64,000 bases of DNA from Deinococcus sp. AJ005 (GTDB taxonomy: Bacteria > Deinococcota > Deinococci > Deinococcales > Deinococcaceae), in the NCBI RefSeq assembly GCF_009017495.1, contig NZ_CP044990.1, positions 1,879,001 to 1,943,000 on the forward strand, written 5' to 3'. This document shows, piece after piece, positions 13,866 to 25,197 of the stretch (positions are counted from its first letter, which is position 1; every line of letters begins with the position of its first letter). The notes under the pieces are model-generated. The model had not been told where the DNA came from. It saw only the letters and a list, made by a program, of their open reading frames with translations, and did not search any database. Both the position numbers and the translations under genes were made by a program.

Positions 13866-16346
13866 TCAACGTTGTCCCACACCCGTTTCGGTCAGGAAGG
13901 GCGGCAACACGACTTTTTCGGATTGCGGCCAGTAGTCGCTGTAAATCCCGGCAAACTCGCTGACCACGGATGGCGCGGTGGTGGCGAGGTCATATTCGGC
14001 CAAACCCAGCGGCCCTTGTGTCCAAGACGAATAGTGCATGTTCATACTGCCGACCACGAGCATCTCGCCGTCTACCAGAATGGCCTTGGCGTGCAGCGGC
14101 GTGGGAAACCAGCGGGCCTGAAAACGGGCGGCGGGGATGCCACGCTTGCTCATTTCGCGGCCCAGATAGGCCAGGGCGATGCGGTTTTCAATCCCGCCCA
14201 GACCGCCCTCATCAGTCATCAGATGGACCCTGACCCCACGTTCCAGGGCGTCCAGCAGGGCCGTCATGTACGGCAGGCGGTCCCGCTCGGTACATAGCGC
14301 CGGGTTCAGCAGGGCCACGATGCAGCTCACGTCCATGCTGAAGTTGACCTGGAGCAGATCAACGCGGCTTCTGGCAGCCCCCAGCACGGCCACCACCGCC
14401 TGATCGGCCTCGGTAAAGCCCTCGCGGCGGTACAGGCTGAAGACGCGCTGCGTTCCCGCCGGGTAGGCGTCGCGAACCTCGGGCGGTCCGCCCCGGACGC
14501 CACGCGCCCCCAGGCGGCAGCCCTGCTGCGGGTTGGCAGGGTCTGGCTCGGCGTCGCATTCCACCACCTTGCTGCGGATCCACAGGTCTTCAAAAACGGT
14601 CACGCCGTCTTGGGCCACCGGGCCACGCGTGACGAGGGCCAGATCAAACAGGTTGTCGCCCTTACCCGATGGATGGTTGCGTGGGAAATGCCCAAAGCCA
14701 TAGTTGAAGCCCGCACCCATCAGCAGTTCGCCGTCAATGACCAGCAGCTTGACGTGGCTGTGCGGAAAGGTTCCCACGTAATTGCCCAGCCGCATCCGCC
14801 AGCCGTGCGCCGGGTCATCCAGCGGCACGCCCGCCGACTTGAGATCGCGCAGCGCCCCCCAGATCTCGGCCCCCCACTCAAAGGTGGACACCACCGGGAA
14901 ATTGCCCAGCGTCAGGCGCACGTCCATACCGTCTGGGTAGGCGGCGGGATCGGCCCGGACCCGCGCATACAGCCCAGCCAACGCTCTTGCCAGCGTCTGA
15001 CCGGGGTTCAGGGTTCCCTCCTGCCACTGCATGGTGGTGAACATCACCTCACGCCGGGCACTCAGGACCAGCGCCGCCACGTCATCAAACCCGCTGGCCG
15101 CCGCCGGGTCCTGACTTTCCAGCGCTTTCTCGGCGGCGAGGTCCACCGGGGCCACCACCTCGCCGGGCATTCCCGCTGAGCTGGGGCCGGGCATACGGAT
15201 CAGGGGATAGACCTCGTTCTGGCAGGACAGGTCCGGGCGGTTGTCCTGGGTAGTCACCTGCCAGACCACGCGTTCCAGCGCATTGGTGGGTTCGGAGCAG
15301 GCCGACATGGCGCTGCGGTTGGCCGGCTGTGTGACGCGCAGGGGGGCCGGGTTGACTGGGCGGGAGGTCACGAATTCGCCCAGCGTGCGGGTCAGTCCCA
15401 GCACCGAGGCCAGCACCGCCAGCGAAAGGGTGGCAACGACATTGACCTGCACGCGGCTGGCCACCTGCAACGGGTGGCCTGTTCGCTTCTCGCCCAGCTC
15501 CACGATGCGGGTCATGGCGCGGCGCACGCCCAGACCCCAGGACAGATGGATCACGGTCACCAGCACCATCACGATCAGCACGAAGCCCCAGCCGCTGCGG
15601 ATCACGCCTGACACGCCCAGCAGCGGAAACAGCAGGCCGCAGACCACGCCGCCCAGCCCGGCTCCCAGCAATCCAGCCAGCGCGGGCTGCCACACCTGCC
15701 CCACGCGCACGGTCAGCAGGCCCAGCACCAGACCCGCCAGCAGCCCGTACAGCGCGGCCACCACACCAAGAAGCACACTGAGGTGCAGATTTCCGCCCAG
15801 CGCTCCCTGTTGATACACTGCCGTGCCCACCAGAATCAGCAGCGCCGGGACCATCAGTACGCCCCCAGCCACCGCCAGCGCCACGCCCACGCGGTACGGT
15901 CTAGCGCGGAAGGGCACACCCATCTTCGTTAGTGGCAGCGCCCCGGCACTCAGCGCCCCGATCAGCGCGAACCCTGCCGTCACAGCCAGTGAAGCCGCCA
16001 GCACTGCCACGTAGGCCCGTAAAAACACCTGCGCGTCAGGCAATGCCTCCACGGCAGGACCAATCAACAGACGGGCCAGCAAAAGCGTGAGGATCACCCC
16101 GAAGACGGCGGAAAAAATCAGAACTCGCATGGCAGGCCTCGTTTTACGGTCTCCTGGCCCGGCGGCGTACCAGACCAGACTCACGGTCAGGACGATGCCC
16201 GCCAGCGTCGCCAGCAGAGTCAGAACCAGGGTCCACACGGGCCGACGTTTGTCGCGTGTCGCCAGCCAGACCAGTGTGGTGGTGGCCGTGATGCCGCCCA
16301 GCGCCGCGAAGATGATCCGCAGCAATTGGCGGGGCAGGTTGCTCAT
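13866..16346 (-). CDS. multi-pass membrane protein with two phospholipase-D (HKD) motifs
   Basis: This 826-residue protein has two parts. The first 320 residues hold about eight hydrophobic segments. The rest is a PLD-like catalytic region with both HKD motifs, HVKLLVID at 531-538 and HAKAILVD at 752-759, so the two half-sites expected for the active centre are present. The catalytic part probably faces the outside, where several Cys pairs (350/375, 597/610, 675/685) could form disulfides. PLD enzymes cleave or transfer phosphodiester head groups, as in cardiolipin synthesis. The substrate here is unknown. It lies six bases after a DinB gene and has a paralogue at 44.1 kb. Confidence 0.85.
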   Translation of the reverse strand: MSNLPRQLLRIIFAALGGITATTTLVWLATRDKRRPVWTLVLTLLATLAGIVLTVSLVWYAAGPGDRKTRPAMRVLIFSAVFGVILTLLLARLLIGPAVEALPDAQVFLRAYVAVLAASLAVTAGFALIGALSAGALPLTKMGVPFRARPYRVGVALAVAGGVLMVPALLILVGTAVYQQGALGGNLHLSVLLGVVAALYGLLAGLVLGLLTVRVGQVWQPALAGLLGAGLGGVVCGLLFPLLGVSGVIRSGWGFVLIVMVLVTVIHLSWGLGVRRAMTRIVELGEKRTGHPLQVASRVQVNVVATLSLAVLASVLGLTRTLGEFVTSRPVNPAPLRVTQPANRSAMSACSEPTNALERVVWQVTTQDNRPDLSCQNEVYPLIRMPGPSSAGMPGEVVAPVDLAAEKALESQDPAAASGFDDVAALVLSARREVMFTTMQWQEGTLNPGQTLARALAGLYARVRADPAAYPDGMDVRLTLGNFPVVSTFEWGAEIWGALRDLKSAGVPLDDPAHGWRMRLGNYVGTFPHSHVKLLVIDGELLMGAGFNYGFGHFPRNHPSGKGDNLFDLALVTRGPVAQDGVTVFEDLWIRSKVVECDAEPDPANPQQGCRLGARGVRGGPPEVRDAYPAGTQRVFSLYRREGFTEADQAVVAVLGAARSRVDLLQVNFSMDVSCIVALLNPALCTERDRLPYMTALLDALERGVRVHLMTDEGGLGGIENRIALAYLGREMSKRGIPAARFQARWFPTPLHAKAILVDGEMLVVGSMNMHYSSWTQGPLGLAEYDLATTAPSVVSEFAGIYSDYWPQSEKVVLPPFLTETGVGQR

Positions 16347-16352
16347 GACGAC

Positions 16353-16841
16353 CTACCCACCCGCACCAGCCCTCAGATTCGCCAGATGAAACCTCAGCGC
16401 CCCGGTGTGATATGCGGCGTGCGTGACGGCCCCGAAGGCAATTCTCAGACCATCTGGCGAGAGGGGGAGGTACAGCGTCTCGTAGAAGTGCTGACCAGCG
16501 CGGGCCAGGGTAACGAGTTCCAGCCGCCACGCCTGCGGACTGGCAAAACGCACAGTCCAGGCGTCGGCCTCGTCCGGCAAGAGGGCGTAGGGATCGGCCA
16601 GTTGAGCGGCGGCCAGTTCCAGTGACTGCCGCAGATGCACGGTGATCTGCGCGGGCGTGGGGCGCCCAGGGGCGGCGGGAGCCATGACCTGGGCCTGCGT
16701 AAAGGCGTGAACGGTCCGCAGCAGTCCCGCTTCACCCACGCTGAACAGGCCCACGGCCAGCGGCCCGCCGTCCGGGCCATACAGCACCTCGCGCAACATC
16801 TCGCGCAGCACTTCAGGAGTGGACATGGCGGGGGTGGACAT
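16353..16841 (-). CDS. DinB-family protein
   Basis: The 162-residue protein has the DinB four-helix pattern, with VGLFSVGEAGLLRTVHAF early and FGAVTHAAYHTGALRFHL near the end. That second stretch includes the His-x-x-x-His pair expected for metal binding. DinB proteins include bacillithiol and other thiol transferases, but many have unknown substrates. The start at 16841 is supported by TACACT seven bases upstream, a leaderless layout. Six bases separate it from the PLD membrane protein, so the two are probably co-transcribed. Confidence 0.8.
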   Translation of the reverse strand: MSTPAMSTPEVLREMLREVLYGPDGGPLAVGLFSVGEAGLLRTVHAFTQAQVMAPAAPGRPTPAQITVHLRQSLELAAAQLADPYALLPDEADAWTVRFASPQAWRLELVTLARAGQHFYETLYLPLSPDGLRIAFGAVTHAAYHTGALRFHLANLRAGAGG

Positions 16842-16848
16842 GCGGGTC

Positions 16849-16854
16849 AGTGTA
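16849..16854 (-). promoter_or_regulatory. leaderless -10 box of the DinB gene
   Basis: TACACT on the minus strand ends exactly seven bases before the ATG at 16841. Confidence 0.6.
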
Positions 16855-16924
16855 GGACGCGGAGGACCGGGGGATGGAAACCCCGTAAGCCGTTCGGCCC
16901 ATGCCTGACAGCGCGGCGCGGCGT

Positions 16925-16930
16925 TACCCT
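16925..16930 (+). promoter_or_regulatory. leaderless -10 box of the kinase gene at 16938
   Basis: TACCCT ends exactly seven bases before the ATG, and no ribosome site is present. Confidence 0.6.
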
Positions 16931-16937
16931 CGACCCA

Positions 16938-17843
16938 ATGTCGCCTGACCTCAAGATGCACGCCGACGAAATCCACACTGATGCAGCACTGGTGGAGAAT
17001 CTGCTGGCCGCGCAGTTTCCGCAGTGGGCCGGATTGCCTGTGCAGGGCGTGCAGTCCTTCGGCACAGACAATGCGCTGTACCGCCCGGGTGACGATTTGA
17101 TGGTGCGGCTGCCGCGCATTGGCTGGGCTGTTGGGCAGATTGAGAAGGAACTGCAATGGCTGCCCCGACTCGCACCGCACTTGCCACTGCGCGTACCCCA
17201 GCCGTTGGCGCTGGGCCAACCGGGCGAGGATTATCCGTATACCTGGGGCATTTACCGCTGGCTACCGGGCGAGATGCTTTCCCTATCTGAGATGGCAGCA
17301 CGGCCTGAGCTGGCCGGGCAACTGGCCGACTTCGTGCTGGCGCTACGGAAGTGCGATCACACAGACGCGCCGCGCGCAGAAAGTCCATCCACCGATCTTC
17401 GGCAACTTGATCCGCATGTTCGCGCCAACATTGAGGATTCGGCAGAATTGCTGGACACCGCAACGCGGATGCAGATTACCGCCGTCTGGGACGACGCCAT
17501 ACAGCTTCCGGGATGGACAGACGCGCCGATCTGGGTTCACGGCGACTTGCACAGCAATAACCTCCTGTGGGACGGCGAACGCCTGACCGCCGTACTGGAT
17601 TTCGCGTCGCTGGAACTCGGTGACCCAGCAATTGACCTGATGCCCGCCTGGAACGCCCTGGGTACGAAGGGCCGCCGCATCTACCGCGAGGTTTTGCAAC
17701 CCGATGACGCCACCTGGGAACGCGGACGGGCCAGAGCGCTGGCAAAAGCCTTGCTGGCGCTGCCTTACTACCAGCACACCAACCCGGAAATCATGGAGCG
17801 GAGCTGGTACACGGTGCGGGAAGTTTTAGTGGACGCACGGTAG
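16938..17843 (+). CDS. aminoglycoside phosphotransferase (APH)-fold kinase
   Basis: The 301-residue protein carries the APH/choline-kinase motifs HGDLHSNNLLW (catalytic loop) and LDFASLELGDPAIDLMPAW (metal-binding Asp). The N-terminal lobe has SFGTDNALYRPGDDLMVRLPR and a Glu a little further on (IEKELQWL), matching the ATP-binding part. Such kinases phosphorylate small hydroxylated molecules; an antibiotic substrate is only one possibility. The gene is divergent from the DinB-PLD pair. The longer open frame upstream has no support, and the ATG at 16938 fits a leaderless start. Confidence 0.88.
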   Translation: MSPDLKMHADEIHTDAALVENLLAAQFPQWAGLPVQGVQSFGTDNALYRPGDDLMVRLPRIGWAVGQIEKELQWLPRLAPHLPLRVPQPLALGQPGEDYPYTWGIYRWLPGEMLSLSEMAARPELAGQLADFVLALRKCDHTDAPRAESPSTDLRQLDPHVRANIEDSAELLDTATRMQITAVWDDAIQLPGWTDAPIWVHGDLHSNNLLWDGERLTAVLDFASLELGDPAIDLMPAWNALGTKGRRIYREVLQPDDATWERGRARALAKALLALPYYQHTNPEIMERSWYTVREVLVDAR

Positions 17844-17987
17844 GCCACCATGCCGATGCGCCCGCCCTGGCCTCTCCCCTATCCTGCGTCCACGATGATC
17901 AAGATCTGAAACCTGCGCGGGTTCTGCCGCCCCCGAATCCATAGCCATCTGAAGGCATTGCACACCATTGCAAAAGCGCCCAGACGC

Positions 17988-17993
17988 TATTCT
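17988..17993 (+). promoter_or_regulatory. leaderless -10 box upstream of the hflX leader ORF
   Basis: TATTCT ends exactly seven bases before the ATG at 18001. A matching -35 is not clear. Confidence 0.6.
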
Positions 17994-18000
17994 GAGGGCA

Positions 18001-18130
18001 ATGACAGAACCCTGCCGCCACCCGCCGCGCGAACCTTGTTCGGGCCTGGCGACGCTGAGCTATCCGGTGCTGGGCTGTTTCCAAAATCCAGCGCCCACCT
18101 CTACAACCTTAAAAAAGGATGTGACTTCAC

Positions 18131-18138
<8 letters not shown>
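18001..18138 (+). CDS. possible leaderless 45-residue ORF overlapping hflX
   Basis: The ORF begins MTEPCRHPPREPC and ends LKKDVTSHR, with four cysteines. It is preceded by a textbook leaderless -10 box and no ribosome site. Its stop TAA overlaps the first codons of hflX, whose apparent start ATA is at 18131, so the frames overlap by eight bases. The peptide resembles nothing I know. It may serve to deliver ribosomes to hflX by termination and reinitiation. Confidence 0.45.
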
Positions 18139-19849
<1,711 letters not shown>

Positions 19850-19862
19850 GGCATCCGCAACA

Positions 19863-19898
19863 GGGAGGCGTGGGCGTTTGCTCCCGCCTCCTTTTTTT
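19863..19898 (+). terminator. intrinsic terminator of hflX
   Basis: GGAGGCG-T-GGGC and GCTC-C-CGCCTCC pair around GTTT and are followed by seven T. It begins 14 bases after the hflX stop. Confidence 0.9.
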
Positions 19899-19955
19899 GC
19901 CCTCAAGACTTTGGACTGACGCCCCCCTGCTCCATTTGTGTCAGGCTCTGTCCCG

Positions 19956-20894
19956 ATGTTCCGTTCGCGCCTCGCCTGGTTTTATCTCCTGCTCGTCGTA
20001 TTGATCTGGGGGCTGGGCGAGTTCGTCGGGGAAAGGACGCTGCCCACGCTGCTGCTGGCCTACGCGCCCGCCGTGCTGTGGCTGCTGCCTGCGCCATTCG
20101 TGCTGCCGTGGACAGCGCTGAGGAAGCGCGGTTTCGCGGTGACGCTGGTTGGGGCGCTGCTGGCCGCGTGGGGCGCAGGCTTTCTGCACTGGACGCCCCA
20201 ACAGAATGGAGAACTGCGGGTGCTGGACTACAACGTCAACAGCGGCTATAAATCCACCCCCCAGCGCATGGCCGCCGTCCTGAAAAATGCCGACGCCGAC
20301 ATCATCATGTTGCAGGAATCCAACTTCCAACCTCCTGGATACCGGGAAGCGCTAGCTGACGCGTTGCCCGGCTACACAGTGCGCTCTGCGGTGGAGGTCA
20401 TGACCCTGACGCGCCTGCCCGTCCTCTCGTCGGAGACGGTGGACCTGCCCGGAAACCAGCGTGAAGTGCTGCTGACGCGCTTGCAATGGCGCGGGCAGCC
20501 GCTGAGCGTGGTGAACGCCCACCTGGGAACAGTGCAGGTGATGGACGCACTGGCCGGGGACATGGTGTACCTGCAAGTTGCCCGTGACCGCCGCACATCA
20601 CAGGCGCAGGTGCTTGAGCAGATGGCTTCCAGAACCTCTGGCCGTCTGGTGCTGGGCGGCGATCTGAACACCCCACCGCGCGGATTGATCTACCGTCAGT
20701 TGAAACAGGCAGTCGGCCCGGACGCTTTTGCCCAGGCCGGACGCGGTCCTGGCTGGACCTTCCCTGCCCTGCGCGTGCGAATTGACCACCAGATGGCGCG
20801 TGGATTGACCCCAACACGCGCCACAGTGCTACCAGCAGAGGAAAGCGATCATTTGCCGCTAGTGGTGGAGTACCGGGAGGGAGACACGAAATAA
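19956..20894 (+). CDS. membrane-anchored endonuclease/exonuclease/phosphatase family protein
   Basis: The 312-residue protein has three N-terminal hydrophobic segments (about 5-20, 28-48 and 60-75) and then an EEP catalytic domain. The domain shows DYNVNSG, MLQES (metal-binding Glu), NAHLG, GGDLNTPP and SDHLPLVVEY, the residues expected for DNase I-like phosphodiesterases. The catalytic part likely lies outside the membrane. The substrate is unknown; relatives cleave nucleic acids or phospholipid head groups. The ATG of MFRSRLAWF is chosen; a GTG six codons upstream is possible. Confidence 0.87.
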   Translation: MFRSRLAWFYLLLVVLIWGLGEFVGERTLPTLLLAYAPAVLWLLPAPFVLPWTALRKRGFAVTLVGALLAAWGAGFLHWTPQQNGELRVLDYNVNSGYKSTPQRMAAVLKNADADIIMLQESNFQPPGYREALADALPGYTVRSAVEVMTLTRLPVLSSETVDLPGNQREVLLTRLQWRGQPLSVVNAHLGTVQVMDALAGDMVYLQVARDRRTSQAQVLEQMASRTSGRLVLGGDLNTPPRGLIYRQLKQAVGPDAFAQAGRGPGWTFPALRVRIDHQMARGLTPTRATVLPAEESDHLPLVVEYREGDTK

Positions 20895-20916
20895 CCAGCG
20901 CGTCTCCCCTGCTCCT

Positions 20917-22035
20917 TTATTTCCCGGCCAGTTTCAGAATCCGCCCGCTTCCGTATTCGGCCACATAGACCTCGCCTGCCTCGTCCTCGCCGAAGGTGCT
21001 GGGGTTGCTGACCTTGCCCAGCGCTGCCTTATCCCAGCTCTTGCCCCCGGTGGGCGCGGCCCAGACCGTGCCCGTGGCGAAGTCGGCAAACACGTACTGC
21101 CCCTTCAGCGTGGGAATAGCCCTGCCCCGGTAGACGTAGCCGCCCGTGATGCTCTGGCCCTCAGTGCGCCCGTAGACAAGCACCGGACCCACGAAGCCCT
21201 TATCAGCGCAACCTTTCTCGTAGCACACCTGCCCCTCACGCACGCGCCAGCCGTAGTTCTCGCCACCCTTGCTGCTGGCAGGCTGAAAGTCCACTTCCTC
21301 GAAGCTGTTCTGGCCCACGTCCGCAATCACCAGACCGCCGCCGTCCCGGTCAAAGCTGAAGCGCCAGGGGTTACGGAGGCCATACGCCCAGATGTTGGGA
21401 TTGGCTCCCGCACGGCCCGCGAACGGGTTTCCAGCGGCGGGTTTGGCAACGTCACCCGACACGTCAAAACGCAGCAGCTTGCCCAGCGGACTGCCCAGAT
21501 TCTGCGCGTTGTTCTGTGGATCGCCGCCGCTGCCGCCGTCGCCCAGGCCCATATACAGAAAGCCGTCGGGACCAAAGGCGATCTGCCCGCCGTTGTGGTT
21601 GCTGTAGGGCTGCTTGGCGGTGAACAGGGTTTTGGCGCTGCCTGCCTCAGCGCGGCTGAAATCAGGGGTGGCGGTGTAACGGGCCAGCAAGGTGTCGCCA
21701 TTCAAATCGCTGTAATGCACGTACAGGCGGCGGTTGGTCTTGTATTCGGGGTCAAAGGCCAGCCCGATCAGGCCGCGCTCCCCGCCCGCCCGCGTCAGCT
21801 TCTGAAGGTCCAGAAAGAGGCTGTCCCGGACCTTGCCGTTCTCTATCAGGCGCACGCGTCCGTCCTGCTGCGCGGCGTACAGGCGGCCTGAGCCATCCCC
21901 AGCGTGCGTCAGGGCGGTTACCTGTTTCAGACCACTCACGAACGGCTGGAAAGTGACGGCGGGCGCGGCCTGCGCGGAGGCCAGCAGCGCCGCGACGCTC
22001 CAGGCCAGCAGAAAACGGGAGTTGGGTTTCGACAT
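20917..22035 (-). CDS. secreted PQQ-dependent sugar dehydrogenase family protein
   Basis: The 372-residue protein has a signal peptide (cleavage near SAQA-AP at about 24) and a six-bladed beta-propeller of the soluble glucose/sorbosone dehydrogenase type. Family stretches are GGERGLIGLAFDPEY, SNHNGGQIAFGPDGFLYMGLGDGGS and AYGLRNPWRFSFD. These enzymes oxidise aldoses with PQQ and calcium in the periplasm. Two Cys (271 and 275, in CYEKGC) may bridge. It is convergent with the EEP gene, with 22 bases between the stops. Confidence 0.88.
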   Translation of the reverse strand: MSKPNSRFLLAWSVAALLASAQAAPAVTFQPFVSGLKQVTALTHAGDGSGRLYAAQQDGRVRLIENGKVRDSLFLDLQKLTRAGGERGLIGLAFDPEYKTNRRLYVHYSDLNGDTLLARYTATPDFSRAEAGSAKTLFTAKQPYSNHNGGQIAFGPDGFLYMGLGDGGSGGDPQNNAQNLGSPLGKLLRFDVSGDVAKPAAGNPFAGRAGANPNIWAYGLRNPWRFSFDRDGGGLVIADVGQNSFEEVDFQPASSKGGENYGWRVREGQVCYEKGCADKGFVGPVLVYGRTEGQSITGGYVYRGRAIPTLKGQYVFADFATGTVWAAPTGGKSWDKAALGKVSNPSTFGEDEAGEVYVAEYGSGRILKLAGK

Positions 22036-22172
22036 GATCCAGTCTGACCCAGCCGCCGCAGACCCGACTGTAACCAGCGGCGCGGAGGCGTGAAGATGCC
22101 TTTACCTCTATCTGCCCTGCTGCACGGGATGAACCGGCAGAATCGGGCGTATCCCAAACCTGGAGGTATCCC

Positions 22173-22385
22173 ATGACTGGACCCTATGACCGTCCGCCCG
22201 CCCCGGCGACTGAACCCACCGACACCCCCGCCCCCATGCCAGAGCGCATGCCCGGCGAGAACGGAACAGGCCCCATCATTGATCCACCTGTGAATCCCGA
22301 CTTGCCTGGAATGCCTGTTCCCAGTCCCACCGACAATCCAGACACGCCGGGGCTGCCCAGCCCCATGCCCATGCCCGCGATGTAG
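22173..22385 (+). CDS. 70-residue Pro-rich peptide of unknown function
   Basis: The ORF encodes a low-complexity acidic peptide rich in Pro, Asp, Thr and Met, ending [11 protein letters not shown] strong ribosome site GGAGG lies six bases before the ATG and a terminator follows directly. No signal peptide or family is seen. Composition suggests a disordered protein. The ribosome site, isolated position and terminator support expression. Its role is unknown. Confidence 0.65.
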   Translation: MTGPYDRPPAPATEPTDTPAPMPERMPGENGTGPIIDPPVNPDLPGMPVPSPTDNPDTPGLPSPMPMPAM

Positions 22386-22395
22386 AGCAAGCGGC

Positions 22396-22438
22396 AAAAA
22401 GAGGAGCCACCCCACATTCCGGGATGGCTCCTCTTTTG
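22396..22438. terminator. bidirectional terminator
   Basis: AAAAAGAGGAGCCA and TGGCTCCTCTTTT form a long stem with A and T runs at either end. It can serve both the Pro-rich peptide gene and the convergent alpha/beta hydrolase gene. Confidence 0.85.
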
Positions 22439-22444
22439 CGCCGA

Positions 22445-23299
<855 letters not shown>

Positions 23300-23372
23300 T
23301 CAGCCTAGCGGGGTGCGAATGGCGGTGATGAAGGGGACATACACAGGCCTTACGATTTAACGTCGAGCCAAA

Positions 23373-24059
23373 TCAGAGCGTCTGGCCGTTCTCCTTAAGC
23401 CACCGCCGATGCGTCTGCCACCCCGGCATGACGCGGGCCACATGCGCCCAATAATGCGGCGAATGGTTCATCTCCAGCAGATGCGCGGCCTCGTGCAGGG
23501 CGACGTAATGCAGCACCTCCAACGGGGCGCGGGACAGCTTCCAGTGCAGGCGGATATCGCCCCGGCTGCTGCAACTGCCCCAGCGTGTGATGGTATTGCT
23601 GACCCGCACCGTGCCCAGTCGGTCGCCCGCGCCCAGCAACTCCGCGTATTCCATGACCAGAGCGGTGTAGGGAGTCAGGCAAGCGGCCCGCGTCCAAACC
23701 TCCAGCGCCCGTTCTGATTCCTCCAATGGCAAGAGGAGGCTATGGCTCTCACGCACAGTCTTTTTGTGGACCAGATCGAGCCGCAGCGTCAGCGTTTCGC
23801 CCAGAAAAGGCAGAGCTGCGCCGTCCGTGAATACCTGCACCGAGACCGGGCGAGCCGCGTACTGCGCCAGATGATGTTCCACCCAGTCCCGCCGCCGGAT
23901 CAGAATGTCCTGAAGCTGATGCAATGGCACCCGCTGGGGCGCATAAACCGTGACCACGCCGGGCCGGACTTGCAGGGCCACCGTCCGCCGCCGGGCACTG
24001 CGCTTAACGGTCACGGGGACGCCGGAAATGGTCCACTGCGTTGGCAATTGCGCTGACAT
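23373..24059 (-). CDS. YgjP-like zinc metallopeptidase (DUF45 type)
   Basis: The protein of about 228 residues has NTITRWGSCSSRGDIRLHWKL followed by HEAAHLLEMNHSPHYW. The HExxH-type motif (HEAAH) and later His residues bind zinc. E. coli YgjP and relatives are SprT-like proteins, some of them linked to restriction systems. No such neighbours are here. The start is the ATG after CTGAGGGGG; a longer frame to 24098 has no better support. Confidence 0.85.
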   Translation of the reverse strand: MSAQLPTQWTISGVPVTVKRSARRRTVALQVRPGVVTVYAPQRVPLHQLQDILIRRRDWVEHHLAQYAARPVSVQVFTDGAALPFLGETLTLRLDLVHKKTVRESHSLLLPLEESERALEVWTRAACLTPYTALVMEYAELLGAGDRLGTVRVSNTITRWGSCSSRGDIRLHWKLSRAPLEVLHYVALHEAAHLLEMNHSPHYWAHVARVMPGWQTHRRWLKENGQTL

Positions 24060-24116
24060 CCCCCTCAGGAAAGCGTATTGGGGCGGGCGGCGGGGCAAGA
24101 CAATTCACTTTCCCAG

Positions 24117-24155
24117 AAAAAAGCGCGGGCGCGAGTCTCGCAACTCCGCGCCCGC
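24117..24155 (-). terminator. intrinsic terminator of the ypfJ-like gene
   Basis: On the minus strand GCGGGCGCG and CGCGCCCGC pair and are followed by GCTTTTTTC. Confidence 0.85.
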
Positions 24156-24171
24156 CTCGTCCTGTTGCCGC

Positions 24172-25059
24172 CTACAACTGGTTGTAATTCTGGTTAAAGG
24201 TGTCGCACTTGTTGGGATCGCCGGTCTGGAAGCCGGTGGTAAACCACTTGATGCGCTGCTGGCTGCTGCCGTGCGTGAAGGAGTCGGGGACCACGCGCCC
24301 CGCCCCCTGGCGTTGCAGGTTGTCGTCACCGATGGCCTGCGCGGTGTTGATGGCGTTCTGCACGTCGGCCTGCGTGATCTTGGCCTGATCTTTCACACGG
24401 TTGCCCCACACGCCTGCGAAGCAGTCGGCCTGGAGTTCCAGACGCACGCTGGCCTGATTGGCCTGGGCCTCGCTGCGGGCGCTGCGCTGCTCGCGCTCCA
24501 CCTGATCGGCGATGCCCAGCTCGTTCTGGACGTGGTGGCCGACTTCATGCGCCACGACGTAGGAATACGCGAAGTCGCCGCCGCCGCCCAGTTGGCGCTG
24601 CATGGTGGCAAAGAAATTGGTGTCGATGTAGACCTTGTTGTCCAGCGGGCAGTAGAACGGCCCCGAAGCGCTGCTGGCCACGCCACAGCCACCCTGCGTG
24701 CCGCGCGTGTACAGCACCAGCCGCGCCGGGGTGTAGGTGCGCCCGGCCTGCTTGAAGATGCCGCCCCAGACCTGATTGGTGCTGGTCATGATGCGGTCCA
24801 TGAATTGATAGCTCTCGTCGGTGGCCGCACTGCTCTGGCTCTGGGCCTGGGCCTGGGCCTGCGATTGAGTCTGCGTCTGGGTCTGGCCGCCGTCCCCACC
24901 GCCCAGAATCGCGCCAGGATCGATGCCGAAGAACATGGCCACCAGAGCAATGATCAGCCCGCCAATGCCGCCGATGGCAATCCCGCCGCCAGGCACGCCG
25001 CCCCCACCCCGCCGGTCCTCGATGCCGCCGCCGCCGCTGGGAAGATTTTTCCAGTCCAT
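24172..25059 (-). CDS. neutral zinc metallopeptidase, YpfJ family
   Basis: The 295-residue protein starts [20 protein letters not shown], the usual YpfJ N-terminus. A single membrane segment follows (about 30-48) and then a Gln/Thr/Ala linker (59-79). The peptidase domain has HEVGHH at 171-176 and a downstream [10 protein letters not shown] that supplies the third zinc ligand. The domain faces outside the membrane. The linker is built of repeated QT and QA pairs and may vary in length between strains. AAGGAG precedes the ATG. Confidence 0.92.
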   Translation of the reverse strand: MDWKNLPSGGGGIEDRRGGGGVPGGGIAIGGIGGLIIALVAMFFGIDPGAILGGGDGGQTQTQTQSQAQAQAQSQSSAATDESYQFMDRIMTSTNQVWGGIFKQAGRTYTPARLVLYTRGTQGGCGVASSASGPFYCPLDNKVYIDTNFFATMQRQLGGGGDFAYSYVVAHEVGHHVQNELGIADQVEREQRSARSEAQANQASVRLELQADCFAGVWGNRVKDQAKITQADVQNAINTAQAIGDDNLQRQGAGRVVPDSFTHGSSQQRIKWFTTGFQTGDPNKCDTFNQNYNQL

Positions 25060-25197
25060 AGTCGTCTCTCCTTGGGTGCCGGGCCAGCGCTGCTGCGGCC
25101 CCTTCCATGCTGTGATTCGAGCCGCATTGTAGGCCGCGCGCGCACAGCAGGGGCTGACGCGATCTTTAGGCAGAGGGGGACCGGAGAAAACTGATCC

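Noticed and set aside
17899..18084. 61-codon minus-strand ORF
   Set aside because: No ribosome site, no -10 box and no family; it is antisense to the better-supported leader ORF of hflX.
24820..24885. QT/QA-coding repeats as a tandem DNA repeat locus
   Set aside because: The codons vary and the stretch is part of the normal linker of the YpfJ-like protease; only its length may vary.
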